A stretch of 64,000 bases of DNA from Marinobacter salexigens (GCF_018860765.1 NZ_JAHKPV010000019.1:501972-565971), one strand, 5' to 3'. Positions 31,896 to 40,830 are shown, numbered from the stretch's first letter. The notes: generated by a model from the letters alone, not told the origin. Translations and numbers: made by a program.

Positions 31896-31924
31896 GGCCT
31901 TGCACAGTAAAAGAGACCAAGACC

Positions 31925-33895
31925 ATGCTAAAAAAACTATTAATAGCAAACCGGGGCGAAATCGCAGTCCGCGTTATTCGCACCGCCAAAGCCCTCGGAT
32001 ACCGCACCGTCGCCGTATACTCCGAGGCAGACGCCAATGCCATGCACACCGAACTGGCAGACGAAGCCGTTTGCATAGGCCCCGCACAGGTAACTGCATC
32101 TTACTTGAATGCCGACGCCATACTCGATGCCGCCTGCAAAACCGGCGCCGACTGCATTCATCCAGGTTATGGTTTCCTCTCGGAAAACTCCAGTTTCTCC
32201 AATGCCTGCAAAGAAGCTGGCATCGTATTCGTAGGCCCGCCAGCCGGTGCTATCGAACTCATGGGCAGCAAAAGACGCTCCAAAATCGCCATGCAAAAAG
32301 CTGGCGTACCCGTTGTTCCCGGATACGAAGGCGACAACGCCAGCGACAATGAGCTGATGGCCGCAGCAGCTGACATCGGCTACCCGCTGATGATCAAAGC
32401 CTCCGCTGGCGGCGGTGGTCGAGGCATGCGTCTGGTGCACAGCGAATCCGAACTGGCCGACAACATCAAACGGGCACGCTCTGAATCCAAGCAAGCCTTT
32501 GGTGACGACGAATTGATACTAGAAAGAGCGGTAATCGAACCCCGGCACGTAGAAATTCAGGTGTTCGCCGACCAGCACGGCAATGCCGTCTATCTGGGCG
32601 AACGGGATTGCTCCGTTCAGCGCCGCCACCAGAAGGTCGTTGAAGAAGCGCCCTCTCCCTTCGTGACCCCCGAACTTCGCGCCGCCATGGGCGAAGCTGC
32701 AGTAAAAGCGACACTGGCCTGCAATTACGAAGGTGCAGGCACAGTCGAATTCCTCGTCGACAAAGACCGCAACTTCTACTTTCTGGAAATGAACACTCGC
32801 CTACAGGTAGAACACCCGGTTACAGAACTGATTACCGGTCAGGATCTGGTGGCTTGGCAGCTCACCGTTGCCGAAGGCCTGCCATTACCCCTGACTCAGA
32901 GTGACATCGAATTGAATGGCCACGCCATCGAAGTCCGGCTCTACGCAGAAGACCCATCGAACGGCTTCACACCTCAGACCGGCCCCCTGCATGTTTTCCA
33001 ACCTGCAGAAGGCGAAGGGCTGCGGTATGACACAGGTGTGCGTTCCGGTGATGAAGTTACACCCCACTACGACCCCATGCTTGCAAAGGTTATTGCCTGG
33101 GGTGAAAACCGCGACGAAGCACGCCGCCGCCTGATTCGCGCTCTGGAAGATACAACCGTATTTGGTGTTACAACCAACCGGTACTTCCTCGGCCGCATCA
33201 TTGCCGACAGCACCTTTGGCGCCGGTGAAGCAACCACAGGATTCCTGCAACAGAGCTTTAGCGAAGACCCGTCACTCCAGCCAGCCAAACTGGAAATCCG
33301 TCAGCTTGCCATTGCAGCCTGTGTACTGGCACACGATGCATCCGGAAAGAAAGCCTGGAGCAACGCACCTGCCACCAACACACCCATGAAGTTGGGTATC
33401 GGCGACGAAACCGTTGAGCTACTGGTACAGGGCAGCGGTAACAGCGTGTCCTGCAGTCTGGGTGATCAACACCACGAATTGATCGTTACCAGCATGGATC
33501 ATGGCATCTTGGGCATTATCGACAACGGCATTCGTCAGCGTTGCCAATATCACCGCGACGGGGATTCTCTATATTTACAGGCGTTCGGAAAGTCGTGGTC
33601 GGTTACTGATCTCACGCACCAGCCTGCGGCAGGTGCCAACGGCGCTGGAAGCGGGCGCATTCAGGCCTCAATGGACGGCGCCATTATCGACGTTCTGGCA
33701 GAGCCCGGGCAGGCAGTCCGCCAAGGGGAAACCCTGGTCATACTGGAAGCCATGAAGATGGAACACCCGGTCAAAGCCGACTGCGACGGTGTCGTTGCGC
33801 AGGTTTTGACGAGCAAAGGTGATCAGGTGAAGCGTAATCAGTTGCTGGTGGAAGTCACCACTGGCGAAACATCCGAACAGGAGAAGGATAGATGA
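31925..33895 (+). CDS. atuF: Geranyl-CoA carboxylase alpha subunit (biotin carboxylase + BCCP)
   Basis: A 656-residue protein. The biotin carboxylase domain (residues 1-450) shows LIANRGEIAVRVIRTA, HPGYGFLSEN, KASAGGGGRGMR (ATP grasp loop), ERDCSVQRRHQK and EMNTRLQVEHPVTE. A linker domain follows, then the biotinyl domain (about 580-650) with the biotin-accepting lysine in LEAMKMEHP. It works with AtuC. Start at MLKKLLIANRGE; the ribosome site is weak, and an ATG-free upstream extension would run into R4. The stop overlaps atuG by four bases (ATGA). Confidence 0.94.
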   Translation: MLKKLLIANRGEIAVRVIRTAKALGYRTVAVYSEADANAMHTELADEAVCIGPAQVTASYLNADAILDAACKTGADCIHPGYGFLSENSSFSNACKEAGIVFVGPPAGAIELMGSKRRSKIAMQKAGVPVVPGYEGDNASDNELMAAAADIGYPLMIKASAGGGGRGMRLVHSESELADNIKRARSESKQAFGDDELILERAVIEPRHVEIQVFADQHGNAVYLGERDCSVQRRHQKVVEEAPSPFVTPELRAAMGEAAVKATLACNYEGAGTVEFLVDKDRNFYFLEMNTRLQVEHPVTELITGQDLVAWQLTVAEGLPLPLTQSDIELNGHAIEVRLYAEDPSNGFTPQTGPLHVFQPAEGEGLRYDTGVRSGDEVTPHYDPMLAKVIAWGENRDEARRRLIRALEDTTVFGVTTNRYFLGRIIADSTFGAGEATTGFLQQSFSEDPSLQPAKLEIRQLAIAACVLAHDASGKKAWSNAPATNTPMKLGIGDETVELLVQGSGNSVSCSLGDQHHELIVTSMDHGILGIIDNGIRQRCQYHRDGDSLYLQAFGKSWSVTDLTHQPAAGANGAGSGRIQASMDGAIIDVLAEPGQAVRQGETLVILEAMKMEHPVKADCDGVVAQVLTSKGDQVKRNQLLVEVTTGETSEQEKDR

Positions 33896-34719
33896 GCACA
33901 CTGAAAGACCAAACTGTATTTATTACCGGCGCCAGCCGGGGCATCGGTCGCGCTATCGCCCTTGCCTGTGCCCGTCAGGGTGCGAACGTAATTATCGCAG
34001 CAAAGTCCGACACACCGCACCCAAAGCTGCCAGGCACCATCCACACAGTCGCCGAAGAAGTTCGTGCGGCAGGTGGGCAAGCATTACCGTTGGTACTCGA
34101 CGTGCGCGATGAAAACCAGATAAAGCAGCGTATCGATGAGGCCGCTGATCACTTTGGCGGCATTGACGCCCTGATCAACAACGCCGGCGCCATTCGCCTA
34201 ACGGGCGTAGAAAACCTGAAGGTCAGCCGCTTCGATCTATTGCATCAAGTAAACGCGCGTGCAGTGCTTGCATGCAGCCAAGCTGCCCTACCCTGGCTCA
34301 AAAAATCCAAGCGTGCCCACATTCTGAGCATGTCACCGCCGCTGAACCTTGACCCAAAATGGTTTGCTCAGTTTGGGCCATACACCTCTACAAAATACGC
34401 CATGACCATGATCAGCATCGGCATGGCTCAGGAGTTCAAACGTTACGGCATTGCCGTTAACACGCTTTGGCCGAAAACGCTTATCTCGACCGCGGCCATT
34501 GAGCATGAAGCGGGCGGAGCGCAAATGATGGCCCAAGGCCGGACGCCCGAGATAATGGCAGATGCCGCGGTTAGCATTTTGAATCATTCCATTGAAGAGA
34601 TGACAGGGCAAAATCTGATAGACGAAGACGTGTTGCGTCAGGATGGCGTAACCGATTTTGAAGGCTACCGTTATGAGGCCAATGACAAGCCATTATTGCC
34701 AGACCTCTACCTGGACTAG
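33892..34719 (+). CDS. atuG: AtuG, short-chain dehydrogenase (HSDL2-like)
   Basis: A 275-residue SDR with ITGASRGIGRAIAL, NNAGAI and an intact catalytic YTSTKY, unlike AtuB. The inserted segment after the Rossmann beta-2 strand (AAKSDTPHPKLPGTIHT) and SMSPPLNLDPKWF are marks of the HSDL2-like SDR branch. The reaction in terpene breakdown is not settled; an alcohol or hydroxyacyl substrate is likely. Its start overlaps the atuF stop (ATGA), so translation is coupled. Confidence 0.88.
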   Translation: MSTLKDQTVFITGASRGIGRAIALACARQGANVIIAAKSDTPHPKLPGTIHTVAEEVRAAGGQALPLVLDVRDENQIKQRIDEAADHFGGIDALINNAGAIRLTGVENLKVSRFDLLHQVNARAVLACSQAALPWLKKSKRAHILSMSPPLNLDPKWFAQFGPYTSTKYAMTMISIGMAQEFKRYGIAVNTLWPKTLISTAAIEHEAGGAQMMAQGRTPEIMADAAVSILNHSIEEMTGQNLIDEDVLRQDGVTDFEGYRYEANDKPLLPDLYLD

Positions 34720-34753
34720 CCCTAACATATAAAAATAACCTGACGGACAAACC

Positions 34754-36577
34754 ATGAGCCAAGATAACGTTACTGCGATGGATCTAATGCGCAGCCTGCC
34801 GGGAGTCTTCAAACGCCTCCCCGCAATTGCCAAAGGCTATTACTACTTCTCAGTGAAGAATGCGAGCAAGCCCCTCACCCTCGGAACTCTCATAGAGAAG
34901 AATGCCGAAAAATACCGAGATAGAACGGCTATTTTGTTTGAGGATCGCAGCATCACCTGGGGCGAGTTCAATGCCTGGTCCAATCGCATTGCGGCTTATC
35001 TTCAGGCTCAAGGTCTGAAAAAGGGCGACTCAATTGCGGTATTACTTGAGAATCGCCCGGAAATTCTGGCGGTGGTCGCAGGCGCGGCCAAGATTGGCGT
35101 TGCCTGCGCCATGCTAAACTCCTCCCAAAGAGGCAAGGTGCTGGAACACAGCATCAACCTGACAAGCCCAAAAATGATTGTGGTTGGTGCAGAACTGGTT
35201 CCATCCTTTGATGACATCAAAGCCAGTCTCCAGCTTGATCATCCCAGTCCATTTCTGTTCCTTGCTGACACCAACACCCTGAATTCCTTTGGCGATACGC
35301 CTTCGGGCTACGCCAACATGGCACAGCAGGTGAGCACATTTAACAGCAACAATCCGGAACTAAGCGACCCGCCCAGAACCGGCGATACAGCAATTTTCCT
35401 GTTTACCTCCGGTACCACCGGCCTGCCCAAAGCCGCACCCGGATCACACACCAAGTTCATAAAAGCCTACGGCGGCTTTGGGATGATGGCGCTTTCAATG
35501 ACGCCAGACGACGTCTTCTACTGCACCCTGCCCTTGTATCACGGTACTGGCCTGGTGGTGTGCTGGAGTACGGCTCTGGCGGGCGGTTCTGCCTTCGCCC
35601 TACGCCGAAAGTTCTCCGCTAGCGCCTTCTGGGACGACGTGCGCCGCTACGATGCAACAGCCTTCGGCTACATTGGTGAACTCTGCCGCTACCTGCTAAA
35701 TCAGCCGCCAAGTGATCAGGATCGCAACCATCGCCTGACCAAAATGCTGGGCAATGGTTTACGGCCCTCCATCTGGAATGAGTTCAAAGACCGTTTCGGT
35801 ATTGAGACCGTCTCGGAGCTCTACGCGTCCAGTGAAGGTAACGTCGGCTTCAGTAACTTCTTCAACATGGACAACACTGTCGGCCTATCTACAGCACCGT
35901 ACAAACTGGTCAAATTCCACGACGGTACCCGGGACCCGATTCGTAATGAAAAAGGCGTACTGGAGGAAGCCGAGAAAGGCGAGCCAGGCCTGCTTATTAG
36001 CGAGAACACAAAGAAATGGGCTTTTGAAGGCTATACCCAGAAAGAAGCCACCGAGAAATCCCTAATTCGGGATGCATTCAAAAAAGGCGATGCCTGGTTC
36101 AACACGGGTGATGTTTTAAAATCAATCGGTTGTGGTCACCTACAGTTTGTAGATCGAATGGGCGATACCTTCCGCTGGAAAGGCGAGAACGTTTCGACCA
36201 ACGAGGTGGAAAACATGATCGATGGTTCTGGCATGGTCGAGGAAGCCATCGTTTATGGCGTGGAGATTCCGAAAACCAATGGCAAGGCGGGTATGGTTAC
36301 GTTGGTACCGAGCAAGGGTAGTTTCGATATCAACAAGCTGCTGACCTACTTGCAAGCTAACCTGCCAGCATATGCGGTTCCAGTGTTTATTCGTGTGACT
36401 GAAGCCATCGAGAAAACCGGAACCTTTAAGTACCGCAAGGTGGATATTCAGAAAGCTGGCTACGCGCTGGAGCGTCCTAATGAAGAGGTTTATGCGTGGC
36501 TGCCAAAAACTGAGGGTTACACGCTGCTGACCCCTGATTTGGTTTCGGATATTGATTCTGGGCAGTTTAATTTCTGA
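34754..36577 (+). CDS. atuH: AtuH, acyl-CoA synthetase of the FATP/very-long-chain type
   Basis: A 607-residue AMP-forming ligase. Motifs: the P-loop-like FLFTSGTTGLPKAAPGSH, LPLYHGTGLVV, LYASSEGNVGF and DRMGDTFRWKGENVSTNEVE, the last being the VLACS/FATP signature. In Pseudomonas the equivalent gene closes the atu operon and probably activates the terpene acids (citronellate, geranate) to CoA thioesters. It lies 34 bases after atuG. Two repeat elements (R5, R6) follow in place of an ordinary terminator. Confidence 0.9.
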   Translation: MSQDNVTAMDLMRSLPGVFKRLPAIAKGYYYFSVKNASKPLTLGTLIEKNAEKYRDRTAILFEDRSITWGEFNAWSNRIAAYLQAQGLKKGDSIAVLLENRPEILAVVAGAAKIGVACAMLNSSQRGKVLEHSINLTSPKMIVVGAELVPSFDDIKASLQLDHPSPFLFLADTNTLNSFGDTPSGYANMAQQVSTFNSNNPELSDPPRTGDTAIFLFTSGTTGLPKAAPGSHTKFIKAYGGFGMMALSMTPDDVFYCTLPLYHGTGLVVCWSTALAGGSAFALRRKFSASAFWDDVRRYDATAFGYIGELCRYLLNQPPSDQDRNHRLTKMLGNGLRPSIWNEFKDRFGIETVSELYASSEGNVGFSNFFNMDNTVGLSTAPYKLVKFHDGTRDPIRNEKGVLEEAEKGEPGLLISENTKKWAFEGYTQKEATEKSLIRDAFKKGDAWFNTGDVLKSIGCGHLQFVDRMGDTFRWKGENVSTNEVENMIDGSGMVEEAIVYGVEIPKTNGKAGMVTLVPSKGSFDINKLLTYLQANLPAYAVPVFIRVTEAIEKTGTFKYRKVDIQKAGYALERPNEEVYAWLPKTEGYTLLTPDLVSDIDSGQFNF

Positions 36578-36625
36578 GCATATCGCTGCCTGCAGATTAT
36601 GGCCCTAGCCTTTTAGATCGAGGGT

Positions 36626-36735
36626 AGCCATGCAGGGCGGGTCTTCCCAAAAACCGCTACAAGCACATCCATGTGCGCTTGTTTCGGGCCATCCTTGGCC
36701 CTCTACATTTTTGGGAAGACCCGCCCTACATGGCT
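36626..36735. repeat. Long-stem repeat element R5 (after atuH)
   Basis: Arms 36626-36653 and 36708-36735 match at 27 of 28 positions and meet the core with A5 and T5. The core contains GCACATCCATGTGC and GGCCATCCTTGGCC, very close to R4 read on the other strand. Confidence 0.93.
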
Positions 36736-36822
36736 TTTACAATATAGTGCGATAGTCCTTAAAACAGAAACCCTCTTCTATTTATTGAAGCGCATTACTG
36801 GATATAACTGAGAAGCTGGATA

Positions 36823-36930
36823 GTGAGAGTGAGCGCCCCCTCCCAAAAATGTCTGCGGCCATGGATGGCCGCAGCCAAGCCCACATGGATGTGCTCGTAG
36901 CGTTTTTTGGGAGGGGGCGCTCACTCTCAC
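36823..36930. repeat. Long-stem repeat element R6, inverted core, perfect stem
   Basis: Arms 36823-36849 and 36904-36930 are perfectly complementary over 27 bases. On the minus strand the core reads GCACATCCATGTGG and then CGGCCATCCATGGCCG. It points opposite to R5 and ends 36 bases before the stop of the convergent quinone oxidoreductase gene. Confidence 0.93.
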
Positions 36931-36966
36931 CTACACCCAAGCCATCAGGCTACAAATGGTCAAAAC

Positions 36967-37947
36967 TCAAGAGCCAATCTTCAGCACCACTTTGCCAGTA
37001 GCACGCCGCTCAGTGAGCGCGCCCAAAGCCTTGGCGTAATCCTCGAATTCGTATACTTCACTAATGTTCGGGTCAATTTTGCCGTCGGCATAGAGCTTCA
37101 TCAGCTCCATCATATTCTGGGCGCTAGCTTCCGGCTCACGCTGGGTGAAACTGCCCCAGAAAACGCCAACAACCGAACAGCCCTTCAGCAGGGTCAGGTT
37201 GGCAGGAATTTTCGGAATGTCGCCAGCAGCGAAACCGATGATCAAATGGCGACCGTTCCATGCCATGGCTCGCAAAGCCTGCTCTGTGAAATCACCACCT
37301 ACGGGATCATAAATCACATCCACGCCTTTGCTATTCGTCAGACGCTTCACGGCGTCCTTTAGGGGCTCCTCGGTATAGTTGATCAACTCATCTGCACCAG
37401 CCGCCTTGGCAATCTCCAACTTCTCGGCGGAGCTGGCAGCAGCGATCACGCGGGCGCCCATAGCCTTTCCAAGCTCCACAGTGGCCAGCCCTACCCCACC
37501 ACTGGCACCCAACACCAAAAGGCTCTCGCCCGGCTGAAGGTTGGCACGCTGTTTGAGGGCGTAATACGAGGTGCCGTATACCATGGTAAACGCAGCGGCT
37601 TTTTCATCGCTCATGCCTGTCGGTATTGGCAGCAGGTTGTGCTCAGGCACGATGACTTCTTCTGCAAAGGCGCCGTAGCCGGTCAACCCAGCCACACGAT
37701 CACCGATTTTAAAGCGGGTTACCTTATCCCCTACTGCAATGACTTCACCAGACAACTCACCACCGGGGGAGAATGGCATGGTCGGCTTGAGCTGGTACTT
37801 GCCTTCTATGATCAGAGTATCGGGAAAATTTAGTCCCGCCGCTTTTACGCGGACTTTAACTCCGCGACCTTTAGCTTCAGGGCTAGGTACATCCTCGATG
37901 ACCAGGGTGTCTGCCGAGCCATATTCTTTACAGAGGATCGCTTTCAT
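36967..37947 (-). CDS. NADPH:quinone oxidoreductase family protein (zinc-free MDR)
   Basis: A 326-residue medium-chain reductase. Motifs: LNFPDTLIIEGKYQ (family region in place of the zinc ligands), FSPGGELSGEVIAVG, MVYGTSYYALKQRANL and the NADPH-binding GASGGVGLATVELGKAMGA. It reduces quinones or enoyl compounds with NADPH; the substrate is unknown. Placed next to atuH but on the other strand, so a link to terpene breakdown is only possible. Start at MKAILCKEYG with AAGGA seven bases upstream; 22 upstream codons look non-coding. Confidence 0.9.
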   Translation of the reverse strand: MKAILCKEYGSADTLVIEDVPSPEAKGRGVKVRVKAAGLNFPDTLIIEGKYQLKPTMPFSPGGELSGEVIAVGDKVTRFKIGDRVAGLTGYGAFAEEVIVPEHNLLPIPTGMSDEKAAAFTMVYGTSYYALKQRANLQPGESLLVLGASGGVGLATVELGKAMGARVIAAASSAEKLEIAKAAGADELINYTEEPLKDAVKRLTNSKGVDVIYDPVGGDFTEQALRAMAWNGRHLIIGFAAGDIPKIPANLTLLKGCSVVGVFWGSFTQREPEASAQNMMELMKLYADGKIDPNISEVYEFEDYAKALGALTERRATGKVVLKIGS

Positions 37948-38173
37948 GGTGATTCCTTTTGATAAAAATCTGTTTTTTATTGAATGACGCCAAGCTAAAC
38001 AGACTCTCCCCACGAAGCAAATAAAGAACTTTTATCCAGAAGTATAAACACAACTTATATCCTACCCACCAAAGACACGAGCCAGCGGATGAATCGGGCG
38101 CAATTTTCAGCTATTCTTCGCGTTCCTGATCCAAGCTGTTCAAAAACCGTCCGCCCTCTTTTCAGGATGCCTC

Positions 38174-38785
38174 ATGCCAGATATTGTTTACTCCCTTGAA
38201 ATGATAGGAATTATCGCCTTCGCCATATCAGGCATGATGGTTGCCCGCTCCAAAAATATGGACCCGGTTGGTGTCTTTACCATCGGGTTTATTACTGCTC
38301 TAGGCGGCGGAACCTTGCGCGACCTCATGATGGACAACCATCCACTTTATTGGATCAAACACGAAGAGCAGCCCATTCTAATTCTCGCCATGGCGGTGGT
38401 ATTCAGCTATTGGAAGCATACTGAGCGTATTCGCCCATCATGGATTGTGTTTCCGGATGCCATAGGGCTTGGTATTTTTTCGATTCTGGGTGCGCAGCTA
38501 GCGCTCGATCTGGGCCACTCGTGGTTTATCGCATCACTACTTGGCGTGATGACAGGTACTTTCGGCGGTGCACTGCGAGATACGCTCTGTAACGATGTGC
38601 CCTTTATTTTTCGTAAGGATCAGATCTACGCATCTATTTCCTTTGCTGGCTGCTGGCTTTACTTCCTTTGCCAGTGGGGGCTTGAGAGCGAGACCTTATC
38701 GTTAACTATTGGGCTGCTTTTTATCGTTATTGTCCGCATGGCAGCGGTGCGTTTTGATATACGCTTGCAACGTGACCCCACGTAA
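38174..38785 (+). CDS. TRIC-type cation channel family protein (UPF0126, YadS-like)
   Basis: A 203-residue membrane protein made of two three-helix repeats plus a final helix. Each repeat has the family glycine motif: ALGGGTLRDLMMDNHPLYWI in the first and TGTFGGALRDTLCNDVPFIF in the second. Bacterial members form trimeric potassium or other monovalent cation channels. GGATG lies before the ATG. It is monocistronic, followed by a terminator. Confidence 0.92.
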   Translation: MPDIVYSLEMIGIIAFAISGMMVARSKNMDPVGVFTIGFITALGGGTLRDLMMDNHPLYWIKHEEQPILILAMAVVFSYWKHTERIRPSWIVFPDAIGLGIFSILGAQLALDLGHSWFIASLLGVMTGTFGGALRDTLCNDVPFIFRKDQIYASISFAGCWLYFLCQWGLESETLSLTIGLLFIVIVRMAAVRFDIRLQRDPT

Positions 38786-38847
38786 GGCTGATGCTCAGGG
38801 ACTCTCACCTTGGATCCCTAATCATCACTTGGCGGGACAACCCTCAA

Positions 38848-38868
38848 CCGGTAAGATTACCGTTTTTT
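38848..38868 (+). terminator. Rho-independent terminator after the TRIC gene
   Basis: CGGTAA pairs with TTACCG around GA, followed by T6. It ends 90 bases before the purine permease gene and separates the two. Confidence 0.75.
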
Positions 38869-38958
38869 CACGCAGTCTTTATTCAATTACCAACTGTTTT
38901 CCGTTCTTAACAGACTCCAAACCCTACATTCTGGCATCCTGAGAGGCAGACACCCGTC

Positions 38959-40257
38959 ATGCTCGAACGACTGTTCCAACTTCAGGCCCACGGCACCAAC
39001 GTTCGTAAAGAACTGGTTGCGGGCATCACCACCTTCCTGACCATGGCCTATATTATTGTGGTCAACCCCAGCATCCTGTCCTCGACAGGCATGGATTTCG
39101 GGGCAGTCTTTGTTGCCACCTGTTTGGCAGCAACCATAGGTACCCTGATTATGGGGCTTTGGGCCAACTACCCGATCGCTCTGGCGCCGGGGATGGGGCT
39201 AAACGCTTTTTTCTCCTTCACAGTTGTGGGCAGTCTTGGGTATAGCTGGCAAGTGGCACTGGGGGCAGTTTTCCTCTCAGGCCTTATCTTCTTCTTACTG
39301 AGTATTTTCAAGATCCGCGAATGGATCATAAACAGCATCCCCATGTCTTTGCGATTCGGGATTTCTGCCGGTATCGGCTTCTTCTTGGCGCTTATCGCCC
39401 TGAAAAACGCGGGTATAGTGGTGGATCACCCTGCAACGCTGGTTGGTTTAGGCGAACTAAAAACCGCAGAGAGTCTGCTGTTCTTTGGTGGGTTTGTTCT
39501 TATCTGCGCCCTCTCTTTCCGCCGCATAACCGGCGCGGTAATGATTGGTATCATTGCAGTCACCGTGATTGCCATGATGCTGGGCCTAGTAGAGTACAAC
39601 GGTTTTGTCTCCGCCCCCCCAAGCTTGGCACCCACGTTCATGCAGTTGGACATTGCCGGTGCGTTGAATGTTGGCATGATCAGCGTTGTTTTCGCGTTTT
39701 TGTTTGTGGATCTGTTTGATACCTCAGGCACGCTGATAGGTGCCGCGCAGCGCGGCGGCCTGCTGGACAAAGACGGCAAGCTGCCACGCCTTGGCCGTGC
39801 TCTGATGTCTGACTCTGTGGCCACCATGTCTGGCGCTGCTCTCGGCACCTCAACCACCACCAGCTACATTGAATCCACTGCGGGCATTTCCGCCGGTGGG
39901 CGCACCGGCCTAACCTCTGTCTTTGTTGCCTTGCTGTTTCTTGCTTGCCTTCTGCTTTCACCCATTGCCAGCATTATCCCAGCCTACGCTACAGCGCCAG
40001 CGCTGCTTTACGTTGCGGTGTTGATGGCCAGCGGGCTGAAACTGATAGACTGGGACGACATTACTGAAGCCGCTCCAGCAGTAGTCACAGCGCTGATGAT
40101 GCCCCTTACGTTCTCGATCGCCAATGGCATTGCATTGGGCTTTATCACTTACGCTGTCATCAAAGCTTTAAGCGGGCGCTGGTCAGATCTGAACGCAAGT
40201 GTTGTGGTGATCGCCATCGTTTTCATCCTGAAATTCGTGTTTTTGGACGCAGGTTAA
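38959..40257 (+). CDS. NCS2-type purine permease (AzgA-like)
   Basis: A 432-residue inner-membrane permease with about 12-14 helices. Signature segments: AGITTFLTMAYIIVVNPSIL, ALAPGMGLNAFFSFTVV, FLFVDLFDTSGTLIGAA and GAALGTSTTTSYIESTAGIS, all typical of the AzgA hypoxanthine/guanine/adenine branch. The next gene, 30 bases downstream, is adenine phosphoribosyltransferase, which supports adenine uptake and salvage as one unit. Confidence 0.92.
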   Translation: MLERLFQLQAHGTNVRKELVAGITTFLTMAYIIVVNPSILSSTGMDFGAVFVATCLAATIGTLIMGLWANYPIALAPGMGLNAFFSFTVVGSLGYSWQVALGAVFLSGLIFFLLSIFKIREWIINSIPMSLRFGISAGIGFFLALIALKNAGIVVDHPATLVGLGELKTAESLLFFGGFVLICALSFRRITGAVMIGIIAVTVIAMMLGLVEYNGFVSAPPSLAPTFMQLDIAGALNVGMISVVFAFLFVDLFDTSGTLIGAAQRGGLLDKDGKLPRLGRALMSDSVATMSGAALGTSTTTSYIESTAGISAGGRTGLTSVFVALLFLACLLLSPIASIIPAYATAPALLYVAVLMASGLKLIDWDDITEAAPAVVTALMMPLTFSIANGIALGFITYAVIKALSGRWSDLNASVVVIAIVFILKFVFLDAG

Positions 40258-40287
40258 GCTGCGTCCAGAATAAGAGCCTGACTTTTT

Positions 40288-40830
40288 ATGGATTACTTCT
40301 CTCAAAGCATTAAACAAGCCATCCGCACCGTGCCAGACTGGCCCAAGCCCGGCGTTGCTTTCCGGGATATCACCACGGTTCTACAGGATAAAACGGCCTT
40401 CCGAAAACTGATTGATGCCTTCGTGCACCGCTACCACGGCCATAAAATTGATGCTGTGGCCGCGGTGGATGCCCGGGGTTTCATCATTGGCTCGGCGCTA
40501 GCCTACGAGCTCAACGCATCGCTGGTCTTGGTTCGTAAGAAGGGAAAACTACCGTTCGACACACTTGTTGAAGACTATGAACTGGAGTACGGAACCGCCT
40601 CGGTAGAGCTGCACCAAGATGCCTTCAAGCCCGGCGATCAGGTGGTGCTGGTGGACGACTTGATCGCAACCGGCGGCACCATGCTCGCAGCAGCTCGGCT
40701 GATCCGCCGCATTGGCGCGGACATTGTGGAAGTGGCTGCAATGATCGATCTCCCAGACCTTGGCGGGTCGACCAAGCTGCAGGAAGAGGGATTGAAGGTC
40801 TATACTGTGTGTTCGTTTCAGGGCGAATAG
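40288..40830 (+). CDS. apt: Adenine phosphoribosyltransferase
   Basis: A 180-residue enzyme that makes AMP from adenine and PRPP. It has [30 protein letters not shown] and the PRPP-binding [15 protein letters not shown]. Length and motif spacing match bacterial Apt. It follows the purine permease gene, so uptake and phosphoribosylation are probably co-expressed. Confidence 0.96.
   Translation: MDYFSQSIKQAIRTVPDWPKPGVAFRDITTVLQDKTAFRKLIDAFVHRYHGHKIDAVAAVDARGFIIGSALAYELNASLVLVRKKGKLPFDTLVEDYELEYGTASVELHQDAFKPGDQVVLVDDLIATGGTMLAAARLIRRIGADIVEVAAMIDLPDLGGSTKLQEEGLKVYTVCSFQGE

Larger units (their letters stand above)
36578..36966. other. 389-base stretch between convergent atuH and a quinone oxidoreductase gene
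   Basis: It is largely made up of two long-stem repeats (R5 and R6, inverted relative to each other) with about 87 bases of AT-rich sequence between them. No coding frame and no classic terminator are visible. Confidence 0.8.

Noticed and set aside
26635..36930. Six repeats as a dispersed CRISPR array
   Set aside because: Copies are 0.2-5 kb apart with genes between them, occur in both orientations and have no regular spacers or nearby cas genes.
26635..36930. Long-stem repeats as ordinary Rho-independent terminators
   Set aside because: No T-run follows the outer stems; the A/T runs seen in four copies lie inside the stem next to the core, and a conserved core is not expected of terminators. 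Four copies are within an operon.
26635..36930. Long-stem repeats as integron attC sites
   Set aside because: attC sites have conserved outer R boxes (GTTRRRY) and a variable centre; here the outside varies and the centre is conserved, and there is no integrase or cassette structure.
38786..38958. Purine riboswitch before the purine permease gene
   Set aside because: The conserved junction of purine riboswitches was not found; the gap holds only a terminator for the preceding gene and AT-rich sequence.
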